Part shown: positions 8,624 through 16,844 of the stretch, in pieces
Layout of the letters: each line of letters opens with the position of its first letter
How positions within the stretch are numbered: position 1 is the first letter of the stretch
DNA from: an uncultured Pseudomonadota bacterium
GTDB taxonomy: Bacteria; Myxococcota_A; UBA796; SXON01
Reading direction: 5' to 3'
Assembly (NCBI GenBank): GCA_903900265.1
Contig: CAIUMM010000026.1
Span: forward strand, 124,001 to 188,000
Length of the DNA: 64,000 bases
The notes under the pieces: generated by a model
What the model saw: the letters and a program-made list of their open reading frames with translations, nothing else
Databases searched by the model: none
Told to the model about the DNA's origin: nothing
Translations under genes and position numbers: made by a program

Positions 8624-9169
8624 CTACTTGCTCGTGTGTCGGACGGTGAGACGATAGCTCGTAAACTGCGCGATACCGGCCTGCGCGAGCACGTCGGTCA
8701 GCAGTCCGTAGGACGTGTTCTCATCGGCCACGATCATCAGGATGCCATCGAAGCCCGGACCACCGGTACGCTGCGAGATGGCTTTGATGTCGTCACGGCG
8801 CTTGTAGAGCGCGTTCGCCAGGGGCTTGTACTTCTGCGCCTTGTCCTCGTAGACCACGACGCCATCTTTGACCTGCAGCACCGTGCGGTCATCGACGATG
8901 ATCGCGTTGGAGGAGATCATCACCTTGACGGCCGGGACGACGTTGTCCGGCGCAGTCGACGCAGGAGGCCGCAAGTCGTCGTTCAACGTGATGTTTTCCG
9001 GCGAGCTGGCGTAGACCTTGATCAGGTACACCAACAAGATGGTCATGACGTCCATCATCGCGGTGAGGTTCAGGCCGGTGATGCCACCATCAACGTGCTT
9101 CCTGCGCTTGGCGAAGAAGTATTCGTCATCCGCGTTGCTGTCGTTCTCTGCGATGGGTGCTGTGCTCAT
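8624..9169 (-). CDS. ExbD/TolR-type proton-channel subunit (second copy)
   Basis: 181 residues: a 30-residue charged cytoplasmic tail, a single membrane span (GLNLTAMMDVMTILLVYLI) with Asp40, the conserved proton-carrying residue of the family, then a periplasmic domain ending FTSYRLTVRHTSK. With TolQ it would form a proton-driven stator in the inner membrane. The start overlaps the upstream ExbD stop (ATGA at 9166-9169). The two ExbD copies are clearly different from each other, as in AglQ/AglS of Myxococcus. Family assignment is firm; the specific system served is inference. Confidence 0.9.
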   Translation of the reverse strand: MSTAPIAENDSNADDEYFFAKRRKHVDGGITGLNLTAMMDVMTILLVYLIKVYASSPENITLNDDLRPPASTAPDNVVPAVKVMISSNAIIVDDRTVLQVKDGVVVYEDKAQKYKPLANALYKRRDDIKAISQRTGGPGFDGILMIVADENTSYGLLTDVLAQAGIAQFTSYRLTVRHTSK

Positions 9170-9639
9170 CGTGCCGCCAACGCCAGCTGGATGCCGGGAA
9201 ACAAGGAGCCCGAAGCATCGCTTCGCGCTGCGTCCATGACGGAGATGACGTCGGAGTAGGGGATGCTGGAGTCAGCGGTCAGCTGGATAGCCTCAGTCAA
9301 CTTGATGGTCGGGCTATCCTTGTACTGCCGCAGCACCGCGCTGAGCTTTGCGAAGGGGTAGGTCTTGCCTTCCTTCAGGATCTCGGCGGCAGGGATTTGG
9401 TCATTGCTGCCAAGAATGGAGATGGCCCGGTTCGAGATGGCGATCGTCAAGAAGCCTTTCTGCTCCTCGGGCGGCGCGCTGCTCTGCCCAGGGTCGTTCA
9501 CCAGCGTAGGGACGAGCACGGGCGCTTCTCGAATATCGACGATGTACGCCGTTACGGTAAGCATGAACATGATCAGGTTGATCATGATGTCCAGATAAGG
9601 GACGAGGTTGATCTCGCCCTCTCCGCCTCCTCCAGCCAT
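9166..9639 (-). CDS. ExbD/TolR-type proton-channel subunit (first copy)
   Basis: 157 residues with a short Gly-rich tail, one membrane span (INLVPYLDIMINLIMFML) containing Asp17 at the family proton-binding position, and a periplasmic domain. It starts three bases after the TolQ stop and overlaps the second ExbD gene by four bases, so a TolQ-ExbD-ExbD complex is translated from one message. Subunit order and number match the AglR-AglQ-AglS motor of Myxococcus, but generic Tol or Exb function cannot be excluded from sequence. Confidence 0.9.
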   Translation of the reverse strand: MAGGGGEGEINLVPYLDIMINLIMFMLTVTAYIVDIREAPVLVPTLVNDPGQSSAPPEEQKGFLTIAISNRAISILGSNDQIPAAEILKEGKTYPFAKLSAVLRQYKDSPTIKLTEAIQLTADSSIPYSDVISVMDAARSDASGSLFPGIQLALAAR

Positions 9640-9642
9640 GGG

Positions 9643-10305
9643 CTAAGCCTTCGGTGCGGCGGCGTCGGCCGCGCGCGGGCCCTTGCGCCATTGGGCGTGA
9701 ACGTTCATGAAGTGGAACAGGGCGTGCTCCGACTTCTCGGTGATGCTGGCGGCCTTGCTGCTGACGATCAGATGGCCGATGATGCAGAGCACGGCGATGG
9801 ACAGACCGAAGGCCGTGTTGTTCATGGCCTCGGAGATGCCCTTAGAGAGGGCGGCGGCGCGCTGGTCGGCCGCGACTGCGCTGATGGCCTGGAAGGCGTT
9901 GATCAGGCCGGTGACCGTTCCGATCAGTCCGACGAGGGTGGCGATGTTGGCGATTGCCCACAGCCACGACACGCGGGTCATGATCAAGCCGCGTACGTCC
10001 ATCATGGCTTCTTCGACGGCCATCATCGGGCTCTCGTAGCCGTTGCGGAGCAGGCCGAGGAGCGTCCGAGTGGCCCGCGAGAGCGCGGGACGGGGAGCGG
10101 CTTGGCAGGCCTTGGCGGCGGCGTCGATGTTGCCGGCCTTCAGGTACTTCTCAACAGAAGAGGTGAAGGTCTTCTCGTTGATGGGAAGAATGAAGAAAAT
10201 CACGATGACTCGTTCAAGGACGACTCCCATTCCCAGCACGAGGAACGAGATGTTGACGAGCATGAACGGCCCGCCGTCTTTGAAGAACGCAACAATATGA
10301 TCCAT
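9643..10305 (-). CDS. TolQ/ExbB/MotA-type motor channel protein (AglR-like)
   Basis: 220 residues with three membrane segments: residues about 15-38 (FMLVNISFLVLGMGVVLERV), about 110-140 (LWAIANIATLVGLIGTVTGLIN), and about 150-175 (TAFGLSIAVLCIIGHLIV). This is the TolQ/ExbB topology, with a cytoplasmic loop carrying ARPALSRATRTLLGLLRNG. It is first in a minus-strand operon with two ExbD genes, plsB-like and gpsA-like. A strong SD (GGAGAGG) lies seven bases before the ATG. It would convert proton motive force into mechanical work for Tol, gliding or TonB-type transport; which one is not decided here. Confidence 0.93.
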   Translation of the reverse strand: MDHIVAFFKDGGPFMLVNISFLVLGMGVVLERVIVIFFILPINEKTFTSSVEKYLKAGNIDAAAKACQAAPRPALSRATRTLLGLLRNGYESPMMAVEEAMMDVRGLIMTRVSWLWAIANIATLVGLIGTVTGLINAFQAISAVAADQRAAALSKGISEAMNNTAFGLSIAVLCIIGHLIVSSKAASITEKSEHALFHFMNVHAQWRKGPRAADAAAPKA

Positions 10306-10453
10306 TTTTCCTCTCCGGAGACCGCTTCGAGTTCGTCGCAGGGCTCAATGTCACCCGATTTCAGCGCAGTGACAACGTATGCAGGTGCAGTTTGTGTGAT
10401 GGGATGCGACCATCGCGTAGTCAATTTACCCGCGTACCGTAGCATAGTCTGAG

Positions 10454-10485
10454 CCCCTGCGGGGAGCCTCCGTACGGAGGTTTTT
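10454..10485 (+). terminator. Orphan plus-strand intrinsic-terminator-like hairpin
   Basis: A 4-bp-stem hairpin (CCCC/GGGG, 10454-10464) is followed by a perfect palindrome CCTCCGTACGGAGG (10467-10480) and TTTTT (10481-10485), the layout of a rho-independent terminator for plus-strand transcription. No plus-strand gene precedes it; both flanking genes are on the minus strand. It may end an unrecognised small RNA, or it may be chance. Confidence 0.45.
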
Positions 10486-10552
10486 GCAGCGTCTTGGTTT
10501 GCAAGCGGAATATTCGGGTTGTGAAGGAGTCGTCACGGGTGTTTTTGACGAA

Positions 10553-12025
10553 TCAGACCGTGCCCCACTTGCCGAGGCCTACGCTTGGGATGCTCTTCAG
10601 GACGGTGCTCTTGACGATCTCGGTGAGCACCGTGGCCCCGCCGACCATCTCCATCAGCTCCGCGCGTCCCTCAGACTTCGAGAACTTGCGCCGGATCAGG
10701 TCGGGGCGCATGTAGAAGTTGAGGTAGGCCTTTGTGCGATACTGCCGAAGCCGCTCAGCCGTGAACGTCTCCGTTTCGAGCTGGGGAATCGGGCCGCCAC
10801 CGTTGATGGTGTACCGCCGCCAAAAGTCGCCGTCGACGTAGCCACGCTCCTGTGCGATTCGGTAGAGGTCGGTGGCCGGAAGCGCTGTCGCCACCGAGTA
10901 GCTTGCCCAGTCCAGACCGAGGCCTGCGGAGAACTTGATCATCTCTTCTACGTCGGACGGCGTGGTGTCGTAGTAGCCGACCATGAAGTAGCCGCGCGTC
11001 TCCAGACCGACTTCCCGGGCGATGCGGAACGCCTCTTCTGTCTGCTCGCGGGTGATCTGCTTGTTCATGATCTTGAGCACGCGGTCGGTCCCAGCCTCCA
11101 CGCCCATGTGGATGGACCGCAACCCGGCCTTCTTGAGCCAGGTCAAAACCTCGCGGTCGACGGTATCGACCCGCGCCCGGATGTTGAAATTCACCTTGAG
11201 GTTTCGGCGGAGGATCTCTTCCGAGAGGTTGCGCATCCGCTTCTTGCCGATGGTGAACGTCTCGTCGAACATGACGATCTCTTTCACGCCGAAGCTCTTG
11301 ACCAGGTACTCCATCTCGTCCACGACGAGGCCGGGGGAGCGAAACTTCAGCTTGTCGGAGTACACTTGCGAGCAGTACCCGCAGTGCCACGGGCAGCCGC
11401 GGGTGGTCACCATCGTCGCGAACGGCTTGAGCAGCGTCAGGCAGTGATACCGATCCACGGGCAGCAGATCCCACGCGGGGATGGGGTACTTGTCGATGTC
11501 CTTGCTGGCGGGGCGCGCGGGGTTCTGGTCGATCTCGCCGGAGGGGTGCCGGAAGAGCGTGCCGGGGATGTCGTTCAGCGCGGAGCCTTGCTCGACGTGG
11601 TCGCAGATGTCGAGGAAGGTGTCTTCACCGTCGCCCACGACCGCGAGATCGAAGCAGTCCCAGGTCAGCGACTCACGGGGATAGATCGCCATTTGCGGCC
11701 CACCGCAGACGATGACGGCCTTGGGGACGGACTGGCGGACCATCTGCGCGATCTCGATGACCGCAGGCCATCCGAGCGTCTTGGCAGTGAGCGCGACGAT
11801 GTCCGGCTTCCAATCGGCCACGCGGTTGGCGGCGTCCTTGGGAAGCAGATTTTCCGCGTGCAGGTCGATGATGTCGACGATGTAGCCGTGCATCCGTACC
11901 CACGCGGCCAGCTGCGCGAGCGCGAGGGACGGAAAGATCCCGAGCTTTTCGGCGGCTTTCTGGGAGAGCGGCTGTTGATCGGCCGCCTCGTGGTACTTGA
12001 TGAAGAGAATGCGCGTCTTCTTCAT
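10553..12025 (-). CDS. B12-binding-type radical SAM protein
   Basis: 490 residues with the two-domain layout of the cobalamin-dependent radical SAM class: an N-terminal Rossmann B12-type domain (residues about 1-150, including CGGPQMAIYP), then a radical SAM barrel with the cluster motif TRGCPWHCGYCS (CxxxCxxC) and GVEAGTDRVLKIMNK. Members act as methyltransferases or in lipid, tetrapyrrole or natural-product modification; the substrate is not readable here. It is transcribed alone on the minus strand, upstream of the TolQ operon with a 247-base gap, and is divergent from the lamin-tail lipoprotein. The exact reaction is unknown. Confidence 0.88.
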   Translation of the reverse strand: MKKTRILFIKYHEAADQQPLSQKAAEKLGIFPSLALAQLAAWVRMHGYIVDIIDLHAENLLPKDAANRVADWKPDIVALTAKTLGWPAVIEIAQMVRQSVPKAVIVCGGPQMAIYPRESLTWDCFDLAVVGDGEDTFLDICDHVEQGSALNDIPGTLFRHPSGEIDQNPARPASKDIDKYPIPAWDLLPVDRYHCLTLLKPFATMVTTRGCPWHCGYCSQVYSDKLKFRSPGLVVDEMEYLVKSFGVKEIVMFDETFTIGKKRMRNLSEEILRRNLKVNFNIRARVDTVDREVLTWLKKAGLRSIHMGVEAGTDRVLKIMNKQITREQTEEAFRIAREVGLETRGYFMVGYYDTTPSDVEEMIKFSAGLGLDWASYSVATALPATDLYRIAQERGYVDGDFWRRYTINGGGPIPQLETETFTAERLRQYRTKAYLNFYMRPDLIRRKFSKSEGRAELMEMVGGATVLTEIVKSTVLKSIPSVGLGKWGTV

Positions 12026-12139
12026 GACTGCCTCGGAGTGATGTGGGATAGTAGCGCGAGTTGGGGTCGTATGGCTCCATTGTCTGGCCCGGGTGCACCG
12101 GGGTTGGGCTACAGATTCTGTGATTGATTGGAGATCCCC

Positions 12140-12691
12140 ATGACCGTTTCCGCTTTTCTACCCCTCCTCGCGCTGTTCGCTTGCTCCAGTAAGGGCGATG
12201 ACACCGCCGCTGCCGATGACTCGCAGCCCAAGGCGACCGCGCCCGATGCCCCGCCGCTGGTGGTGAACGAGCTGCTCGCGCGCAACGACACCGCGAACGC
12301 CGACGAGGCCGGCGAGTTTGACGACTGGGTGGAGATCTACAACGCGGGCGATCGCCTCGTGAACTTTGACGGGTTGTACCTCACCGATGACTTAGCGACC
12401 CCCACCAAGTGGCCGCTTCCCGCCGGCGCAGGGTTGGACACCGGGAAGTTCCTGTTGGTGTGGTGTGATGGCGCCCCGGAACAAGGCGACAACCACGCAT
12501 CCTTCAAGCTCTCCGCCGCCAGCGAGGACCTCGCGATCTTCATGGTTGCCGACGGCTTCGACCCGATCCGCGTCGACGGCATCCACTACGAGCAACAACA
12601 GGCGGACCTCTCCGCAGCGCGCGTGCCGGACGGCTCCGACAATTGGCAGCCGGGGCAGGTTCCGACCCCGGGCGTGTCCAACGGCTCCTGA
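12140..12691 (+). CDS. Exported lamin-tail-domain protein, probable lipoprotein
   Basis: 183 residues from the ATG at 12140, with GGAGAT as SD six bases upstream; the in-frame TTG at 12128 is unnecessary. The N-terminus (MTVSAFLPLLALFACSS) is a short signal peptide with a borderline lipobox. The rest fits a lamin-tail domain: LVVNELLARND, DDWVEIYNAGD, FDGLYLTDD, and a closing DNWQPGQVPTPGVSNGS. Such domains in surface proteins are thought to support binding or attachment; no enzyme domain is fused to it, which is unusual because lamin-tail domains often accompany nucleases or CotH-like proteins. Confidence 0.82.
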   Translation: MTVSAFLPLLALFACSSKGDDTAAADDSQPKATAPDAPPLVVNELLARNDTANADEAGEFDDWVEIYNAGDRLVNFDGLYLTDDLATPTKWPLPAGAGLDTGKFLLVWCDGAPEQGDNHASFKLSAASEDLAIFMVADGFDPIRVDGIHYEQQQADLSAARVPDGSDNWQPGQVPTPGVSNGS

Positions 12692-12771
12692 GGGGTGCTC
12701 GCGTGACATGGCCTTACCCTTGACCTGTCAAGGATTAGGTTAGCGGGATCCGTCTGACGGGTTCATCCGAC

Positions 12772-15096
12772 ATGCGCGCATTTTTTCAGCACAGTCGCTC
12801 TCCTGTTGCAACGGGGATCGCCCTCTCCCTCCTCACCATCGGCGTCGCGTACCTGGTGCGCGGCACGGTGGGGCAGGCCGCGGAGCCTGCCGTCGCGACG
12901 CCCGTTGGGGGGGAGACCGCGTGGGCTACTGTCGCGCCCACGGCGTTTACGCCTACGCTTCCGCTCGCGCCGGACGTGCTGAAGGTGTTGGCGCAGCGTG
13001 ACCATGCCGCCGCCGTCACTGCGCTCAACGCCGTGGACGCCAAGCAACTACCGGGTACCCAGGCTGCAAACCTGAGCTTTTTGCGCGCATGGGAGCTGCA
13101 GCGCGCTGGGCGAGGCAGCGAGGCGGTCACGCTGCTGGACGTGATCCCCAAAGCCACCGACGTCCCCGCACCTTACGCGGACCTCGTCACCGGCGAGATC
13201 CTGCTCGCTGCGGGTCGGGCGACCGACGCCATCGCGCCCCTGGAGCGTGTCATCGGCGCCGGTCCCATCGAAGTCCGCGCGCGACTCGCGCTGGCCGACG
13301 CCTATCAGCAGACGTCGCGGACCGCGGATGCTCGGAAAGTGTGGTCGGAGCTGGTTGCGCGTCCGGACCCCGCGCCGGGCTCCTCGGAAGCGCTGTGGGC
13401 GCTCGCTCAAAAAGACGGCATATCAAGTGCCCAGTCCAAAGTTTGGATGGAGCGAATCTATCGATATTACCCGGGCAGCGCCGAAGACCGCAAGGTGGTT
13501 TGGCCGACGCCGACCCTCGAGGACCTCGCGGTGCGGGGCGACACCTTGCAAGAGCGCGGCGCCTACGCCGGAGCGAAGGATCTGCTCGACGATCGGCTCG
13601 CTGAGGTGCCGAACAACACCGTGACCGGGTGTATGTACCGCTTTGCGTATGGCCGGGCGCAGCACAAGCTGAGCAACGTGACGGACGCCGCAGAGGTGCT
13701 CACGCCGCTCGGGGCGTCCTGCAAGGGCATCGACGATGATCGAGGCGCCAAAGCGCTTTACATCGCGGGGAAGTCGCTGGAGCGGAAGAAGGAATGGGGA
13801 GGCGCGGCCGCCGCGTATGCGCTCATCCCCAAGAACTACCCTTCCCACAGCATGGCCGATGATGGCTACGCCCTCGGTGGGATTGGGCGTCAGCAAGCCG
13901 GGGACCTCCCCGGGGCGCGCAAGCTCTGGAGTGCAGGGTTCGAAGCCTACCCGGAAGGTGATCTTGCGGGCGAGACCGCGTGGCGGCTCGCGTGGGGCGC
14001 GTGGCTGGCCGGAGATGTGCCCGAGGCGCTGCGCTGGGCCGACGCGTGCGCCGCCAAGGTGCCGCTCGCATCCAACCCCACCGATGTGCTTGGATGTCGC
14101 TATTGGGCTGCGCGCTGGCGGGCTTTCCCGAATCCTAAGGATCCTTCTGCGAAGAACCCCGATGCGACGGTGCTGGCAGCGGCGATCGCGGGGTTTGACG
14201 CGCTCGCGCGTCAGGAGGGGTGGCACTACTACGCCATCCTCGCTGCGGCGCGGCTGAATCAGCTGGTCCCGGATCACGCGGTGATCCCTCGACCCCCGAT
14301 GGATCCCGCGGACGCGCCCTGGCAGGTGCGCGACTCTTGGCTGCACTCGACGGCGATTCAGAACGCGATGGGCCTCGTGCGGGTCGGGCTGATCGGGGAT
14401 GCGATGGTCGAGTTCGCCCAATGGGACGACAACGATCTCACCGGGTCGGAGATGGCCATCGTCACCGGCGCCCAGACGGCTGGCGGTGACTTTCTGATGG
14501 CGCACGATCGCCTGCGCTCCTACCTAAAGACGCACCCGCCGAGCGCGTTGGGTCCAAACGCGTGGAAGGTGATGCGTCAGGCGTATCCAGAGATCTGGTG
14601 GCCAGAGGTGAAGGTCGCGACCGCGGGGTACAGCTGGGATGGGCGCTTGTTTCACGGTCTTGTGCGAGAAGAGTCCAACTTCAACCAAGCGATCAAGTCC
14701 CACGCCGGTGCTTGTGGCTTGTCGCAGCTGATGCCGACGACGGCCTCCGGCGTCGCCAAGCGTATGGGCATGTCCTATTCGTCCGCCGACATTTGGAAGC
14801 CCGAGGTCAACCTGAAGATCGGGGCGTACTACTTGAATGGCCTCCACGATCGGTATCACAACGACAGCGCCCTCACGCTCGCGGCGTACAACGCCGGAGA
14901 AGGCAACGTCGACAAGTGGCTGGCGCTGACGCCGGATGCGCCGCTGGACGAGGTGGTCGAGGCCATTCCCTTCCGGGAGACGCGGATGTACGTCAAGCGC
15001 GTGAGTTCCTCGTGGCAGACCTACCGCACGCTGTACGGCTCGGGCGCGTTGTTCGTCGACTGGTCGGACTTCATGACCGACGCGGTGCCGGAGTAG
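12772..15096 (+). CDS. Soluble lytic murein transglycosylase (Slt-type)
   Basis: 774 residues. A hydrophobic export segment near the N-terminus (GIALSLLTIGVAYLVRG) is followed by about 550 residues of helical TPR-like repeats and a C-terminal transglycosylase SLT domain. Seen in that domain: GLVREESNFNQAIKSHAGAC with the probable catalytic Glu634, GLSQLMPTTASGVAKRMG, and LTLAAYNAGEGNVDKWL. It cleaves the glycan strands of peptidoglycan to 1,6-anhydro ends in the periplasm. The overall arrangement and length match the Slt70 family. It stands in a plus-strand run with the lamin-tail gene before it and a HAD gene after it. Confidence 0.93.
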   Translation: MRAFFQHSRSPVATGIALSLLTIGVAYLVRGTVGQAAEPAVATPVGGETAWATVAPTAFTPTLPLAPDVLKVLAQRDHAAAVTALNAVDAKQLPGTQAANLSFLRAWELQRAGRGSEAVTLLDVIPKATDVPAPYADLVTGEILLAAGRATDAIAPLERVIGAGPIEVRARLALADAYQQTSRTADARKVWSELVARPDPAPGSSEALWALAQKDGISSAQSKVWMERIYRYYPGSAEDRKVVWPTPTLEDLAVRGDTLQERGAYAGAKDLLDDRLAEVPNNTVTGCMYRFAYGRAQHKLSNVTDAAEVLTPLGASCKGIDDDRGAKALYIAGKSLERKKEWGGAAAAYALIPKNYPSHSMADDGYALGGIGRQQAGDLPGARKLWSAGFEAYPEGDLAGETAWRLAWGAWLAGDVPEALRWADACAAKVPLASNPTDVLGCRYWAARWRAFPNPKDPSAKNPDATVLAAAIAGFDALARQEGWHYYAILAAARLNQLVPDHAVIPRPPMDPADAPWQVRDSWLHSTAIQNAMGLVRVGLIGDAMVEFAQWDDNDLTGSEMAIVTGAQTAGGDFLMAHDRLRSYLKTHPPSALGPNAWKVMRQAYPEIWWPEVKVATAGYSWDGRLFHGLVREESNFNQAIKSHAGACGLSQLMPTTASGVAKRMGMSYSSADIWKPEVNLKIGAYYLNGLHDRYHNDSALTLAAYNAGEGNVDKWLALTPDAPLDEVVEAIPFRETRMYVKRVSSSWQTYRTLYGSGALFVDWSDFMTDAVPE

Positions 15097-15142
15097 GGTT
15101 CGGGGTGGACTCGCTCCCGGTGGGACTATACCCGGTCGGACG

Positions 15143-15793
15143 ATGAACGTACGCGCTTGTTTCGTAGATGCCGCGGGGACGCTCTTGAAGCCGCGCGAGC
15201 CGGTCGGCATCACCTACGCTCGTGCCGCGCGGCACCGGGGTATCGCGGCCGATCCGGTGGTCGTCGAGCACCGCTTTCAAGCTGCTTTTCGCGCCCACGT
15301 CCGCGCTGGGCACGTGCAGTCGGGGGACGGGCGCGCGTTTTGGACACCTATCGTAAAAGCCGCTGTGGACGCGGACGATGACGTGCTCGCGGAGCAACTC
15401 TGGGCGCACTACCTCGAACCTCGCGCGTGGTGGGTGGACATTCAGGCGCTGCAGGTGCTCGGTGAGATCGCGCGGTCGGGGATCAAGCTCGGCATCATCT
15501 CCAACTGGGACACGCGACTGCGAGGCTTGTACGCCCGTTTCGCGCTGGATCGGATGTTCCCGGTGCTCATCTGCTCCGCCGAGGTGGAGCTAGAAAAGCC
15601 AGACTCGGCCATCTTCTCGGCGGCCTGTCTCGCCGCAGGGGTGCGCCCGAGCGAGGCGATCCACGTGGGCAACGACCCGGTGAATGACGTAGACGGCGCG
15701 AACCGCGCAGGGCTCGTGGGCCTGCTGTATGACGAGGAGGCCGGGTGGGCCGAGCTGCCGGCGACCGTTCGTCGTCTGCAGCGCTTTCGGTAG
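15143..15793 (+). CDS. HAD-superfamily hydrolase (HDHD3-like)
   Basis: 216 residues. Motif I is FVDAAGTLL (the nucleophile Asp is present but the usual second Asp is Ala), motif II IISNWD, motif III Lys in ELEKPDSAIF, motif IV HVGNDPVNDVDGA. The loss of the second Asp, the general acid in phosphatases, is known in HDHD3-type and dehalogenase-type HAD members, so phosphatase activity may be reduced or altered. The substrate is unknown. It lies 46 bases after the transglycosylase gene and converges with the SDR gene. Confidence 0.86.
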   Translation: MNVRACFVDAAGTLLKPREPVGITYARAARHRGIAADPVVVEHRFQAAFRAHVRAGHVQSGDGRAFWTPIVKAAVDADDDVLAEQLWAHYLEPRAWWVDIQALQVLGEIARSGIKLGIISNWDTRLRGLYARFALDRMFPVLICSAEVELEKPDSAIFSAACLAAGVRPSEAIHVGNDPVNDVDGANRAGLVGLLYDEEAGWAELPATVRRLQRFR

Positions 15794-15824
15794 CGCAGCT
15801 CTCGGTCGCGTTGGCGGACGCGCT

Positions 15825-16736
15825 CTACAGGAAACGAACGGCGGTGCGCTTTTCGGACGCTTCCCACAGCTTCTTCCACGCGTCCTTGTCCTGCGCACGC
15901 GCGGCGGTGGACTGCGGCACCGGCGCGCCCCACGCCTGAAAGATGCGGGGTCCGACGTACTCCGCGCCGCGAAGGCCGGCAGCGACGGTCGCATACGCGG
16001 TGGGGAGCGCGCCCGAGCGGGCGGATTGCGCGAAGATCGCGTTGCCGAGGGACATCGCCGTGGATTCGAGCGAGCTGTTGCGCTGCTGCGGGCCCACATG
16101 CTGTAGGTTGGTCGCGGCATAGCCGGGGTGGCACGCAACGCTGATGAGGGGCGAGCCCGCGGCCTTCAACCGGCGGTCCAGCTCGAAGGTGAAGTACAGG
16201 TTCGCGAGCTTGGAGCGCGCATAGGCGCCCCAAGCGCTGTAGCTGCGCTCCCAGTTCAGGTCGGTCCAGTCGAAGGTCCCGATGCGATGCACGGCCGACG
16301 AGACATTGACGATGCGGGCCGAGGGCGCGAGCGACTCCAACAGCAAGCCGGTGAGCGCGAAATGGCCGAAGTGGTTGGTTCCAAGCTGCATCTCGAAGCC
16401 CTGCGCCGTCCGAGCGTGCGGCAGCGCCATGACGCCTGCGTTGTTGACCAGCGCGTGCAGCTCCCCGTGGAGGCTGCGCAGCCCAGCCGCGAAGGAGCGA
16501 ACGCTGTCCAGATCGGCGAGGTCAAGCCCCATCACTTCAAGTCGCGCGCTGGGCGCGGTCTTGCGGATGTACGCAGCGGCGGCTTCGCCTTTGGACACCG
16601 TCCTGCAGGCCATCACGACCCTGGCGCCGTGCTCGGCGAACATGCGGGCGGCTTCGAGGCCAATGCCGCTGTTCGCGCCGGTCACGACGATGGTGCGGTC
16701 GGTAAGATCGGGGATGTCGGTTTCAGTCCAAGGCAT
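15825..16736 (-). CDS. Short-chain dehydrogenase/reductase (retinol-dehydrogenase/WWOX-like)
   Basis: 303 residues from the ATG at 16736 (MPWTETDIPDLTDRTIVVTG). Seen: the cofactor loop TGANSGIG, NNAGVMALP, NVSSAVHRIG with the catalytic Ser, and YARSKLAN with the YxxxK pair; all active-site residues are present. The residues after YxxxK (LYFTFELDRRLKAAGS, ACHPGYAATNLQ) are typical of the RDH11-14/WWOX-like SDR group, which uses NADP(H). The open frame continues far upstream antisense to the next gene, but that extension has no domain and is not used. The substrate is unknown. Confidence 0.9.
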   Translation of the reverse strand: MPWTETDIPDLTDRTIVVTGANSGIGLEAARMFAEHGARVVMACRTVSKGEAAAAYIRKTAPSARLEVMGLDLADLDSVRSFAAGLRSLHGELHALVNNAGVMALPHARTAQGFEMQLGTNHFGHFALTGLLLESLAPSARIVNVSSAVHRIGTFDWTDLNWERSYSAWGAYARSKLANLYFTFELDRRLKAAGSPLISVACHPGYAATNLQHVGPQQRNSSLESTAMSLGNAIFAQSARSGALPTAYATVAAGLRGAEYVGPRIFQAWGAPVPQSTAARAQDKDAWKKLWEASEKRTAVRFL

Positions 16737-16844
16737 CCGTCTGGCTAACAAGAAATCGGTGTGCGGATGTGCGCTCGGGGCTCTGGGCAAACCGGTCATG
16801 TCGCCGCGATTTGCGTTACCTTCGTGCCAACTTCGAGGACAGGA

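Noticed and set aside
9157-10452. 431-codon plus-strand frame across the TolQ and ExbD genes
   Set aside because: It is antisense to three recognised genes and shows no family features.
12720-12731. TTGACCTGTCAA inverted repeat ahead of the transglycosylase gene
   Set aside because: It contains a -35-like TTGACC but no -10 hexamer at the right distance; too short to call an operator.
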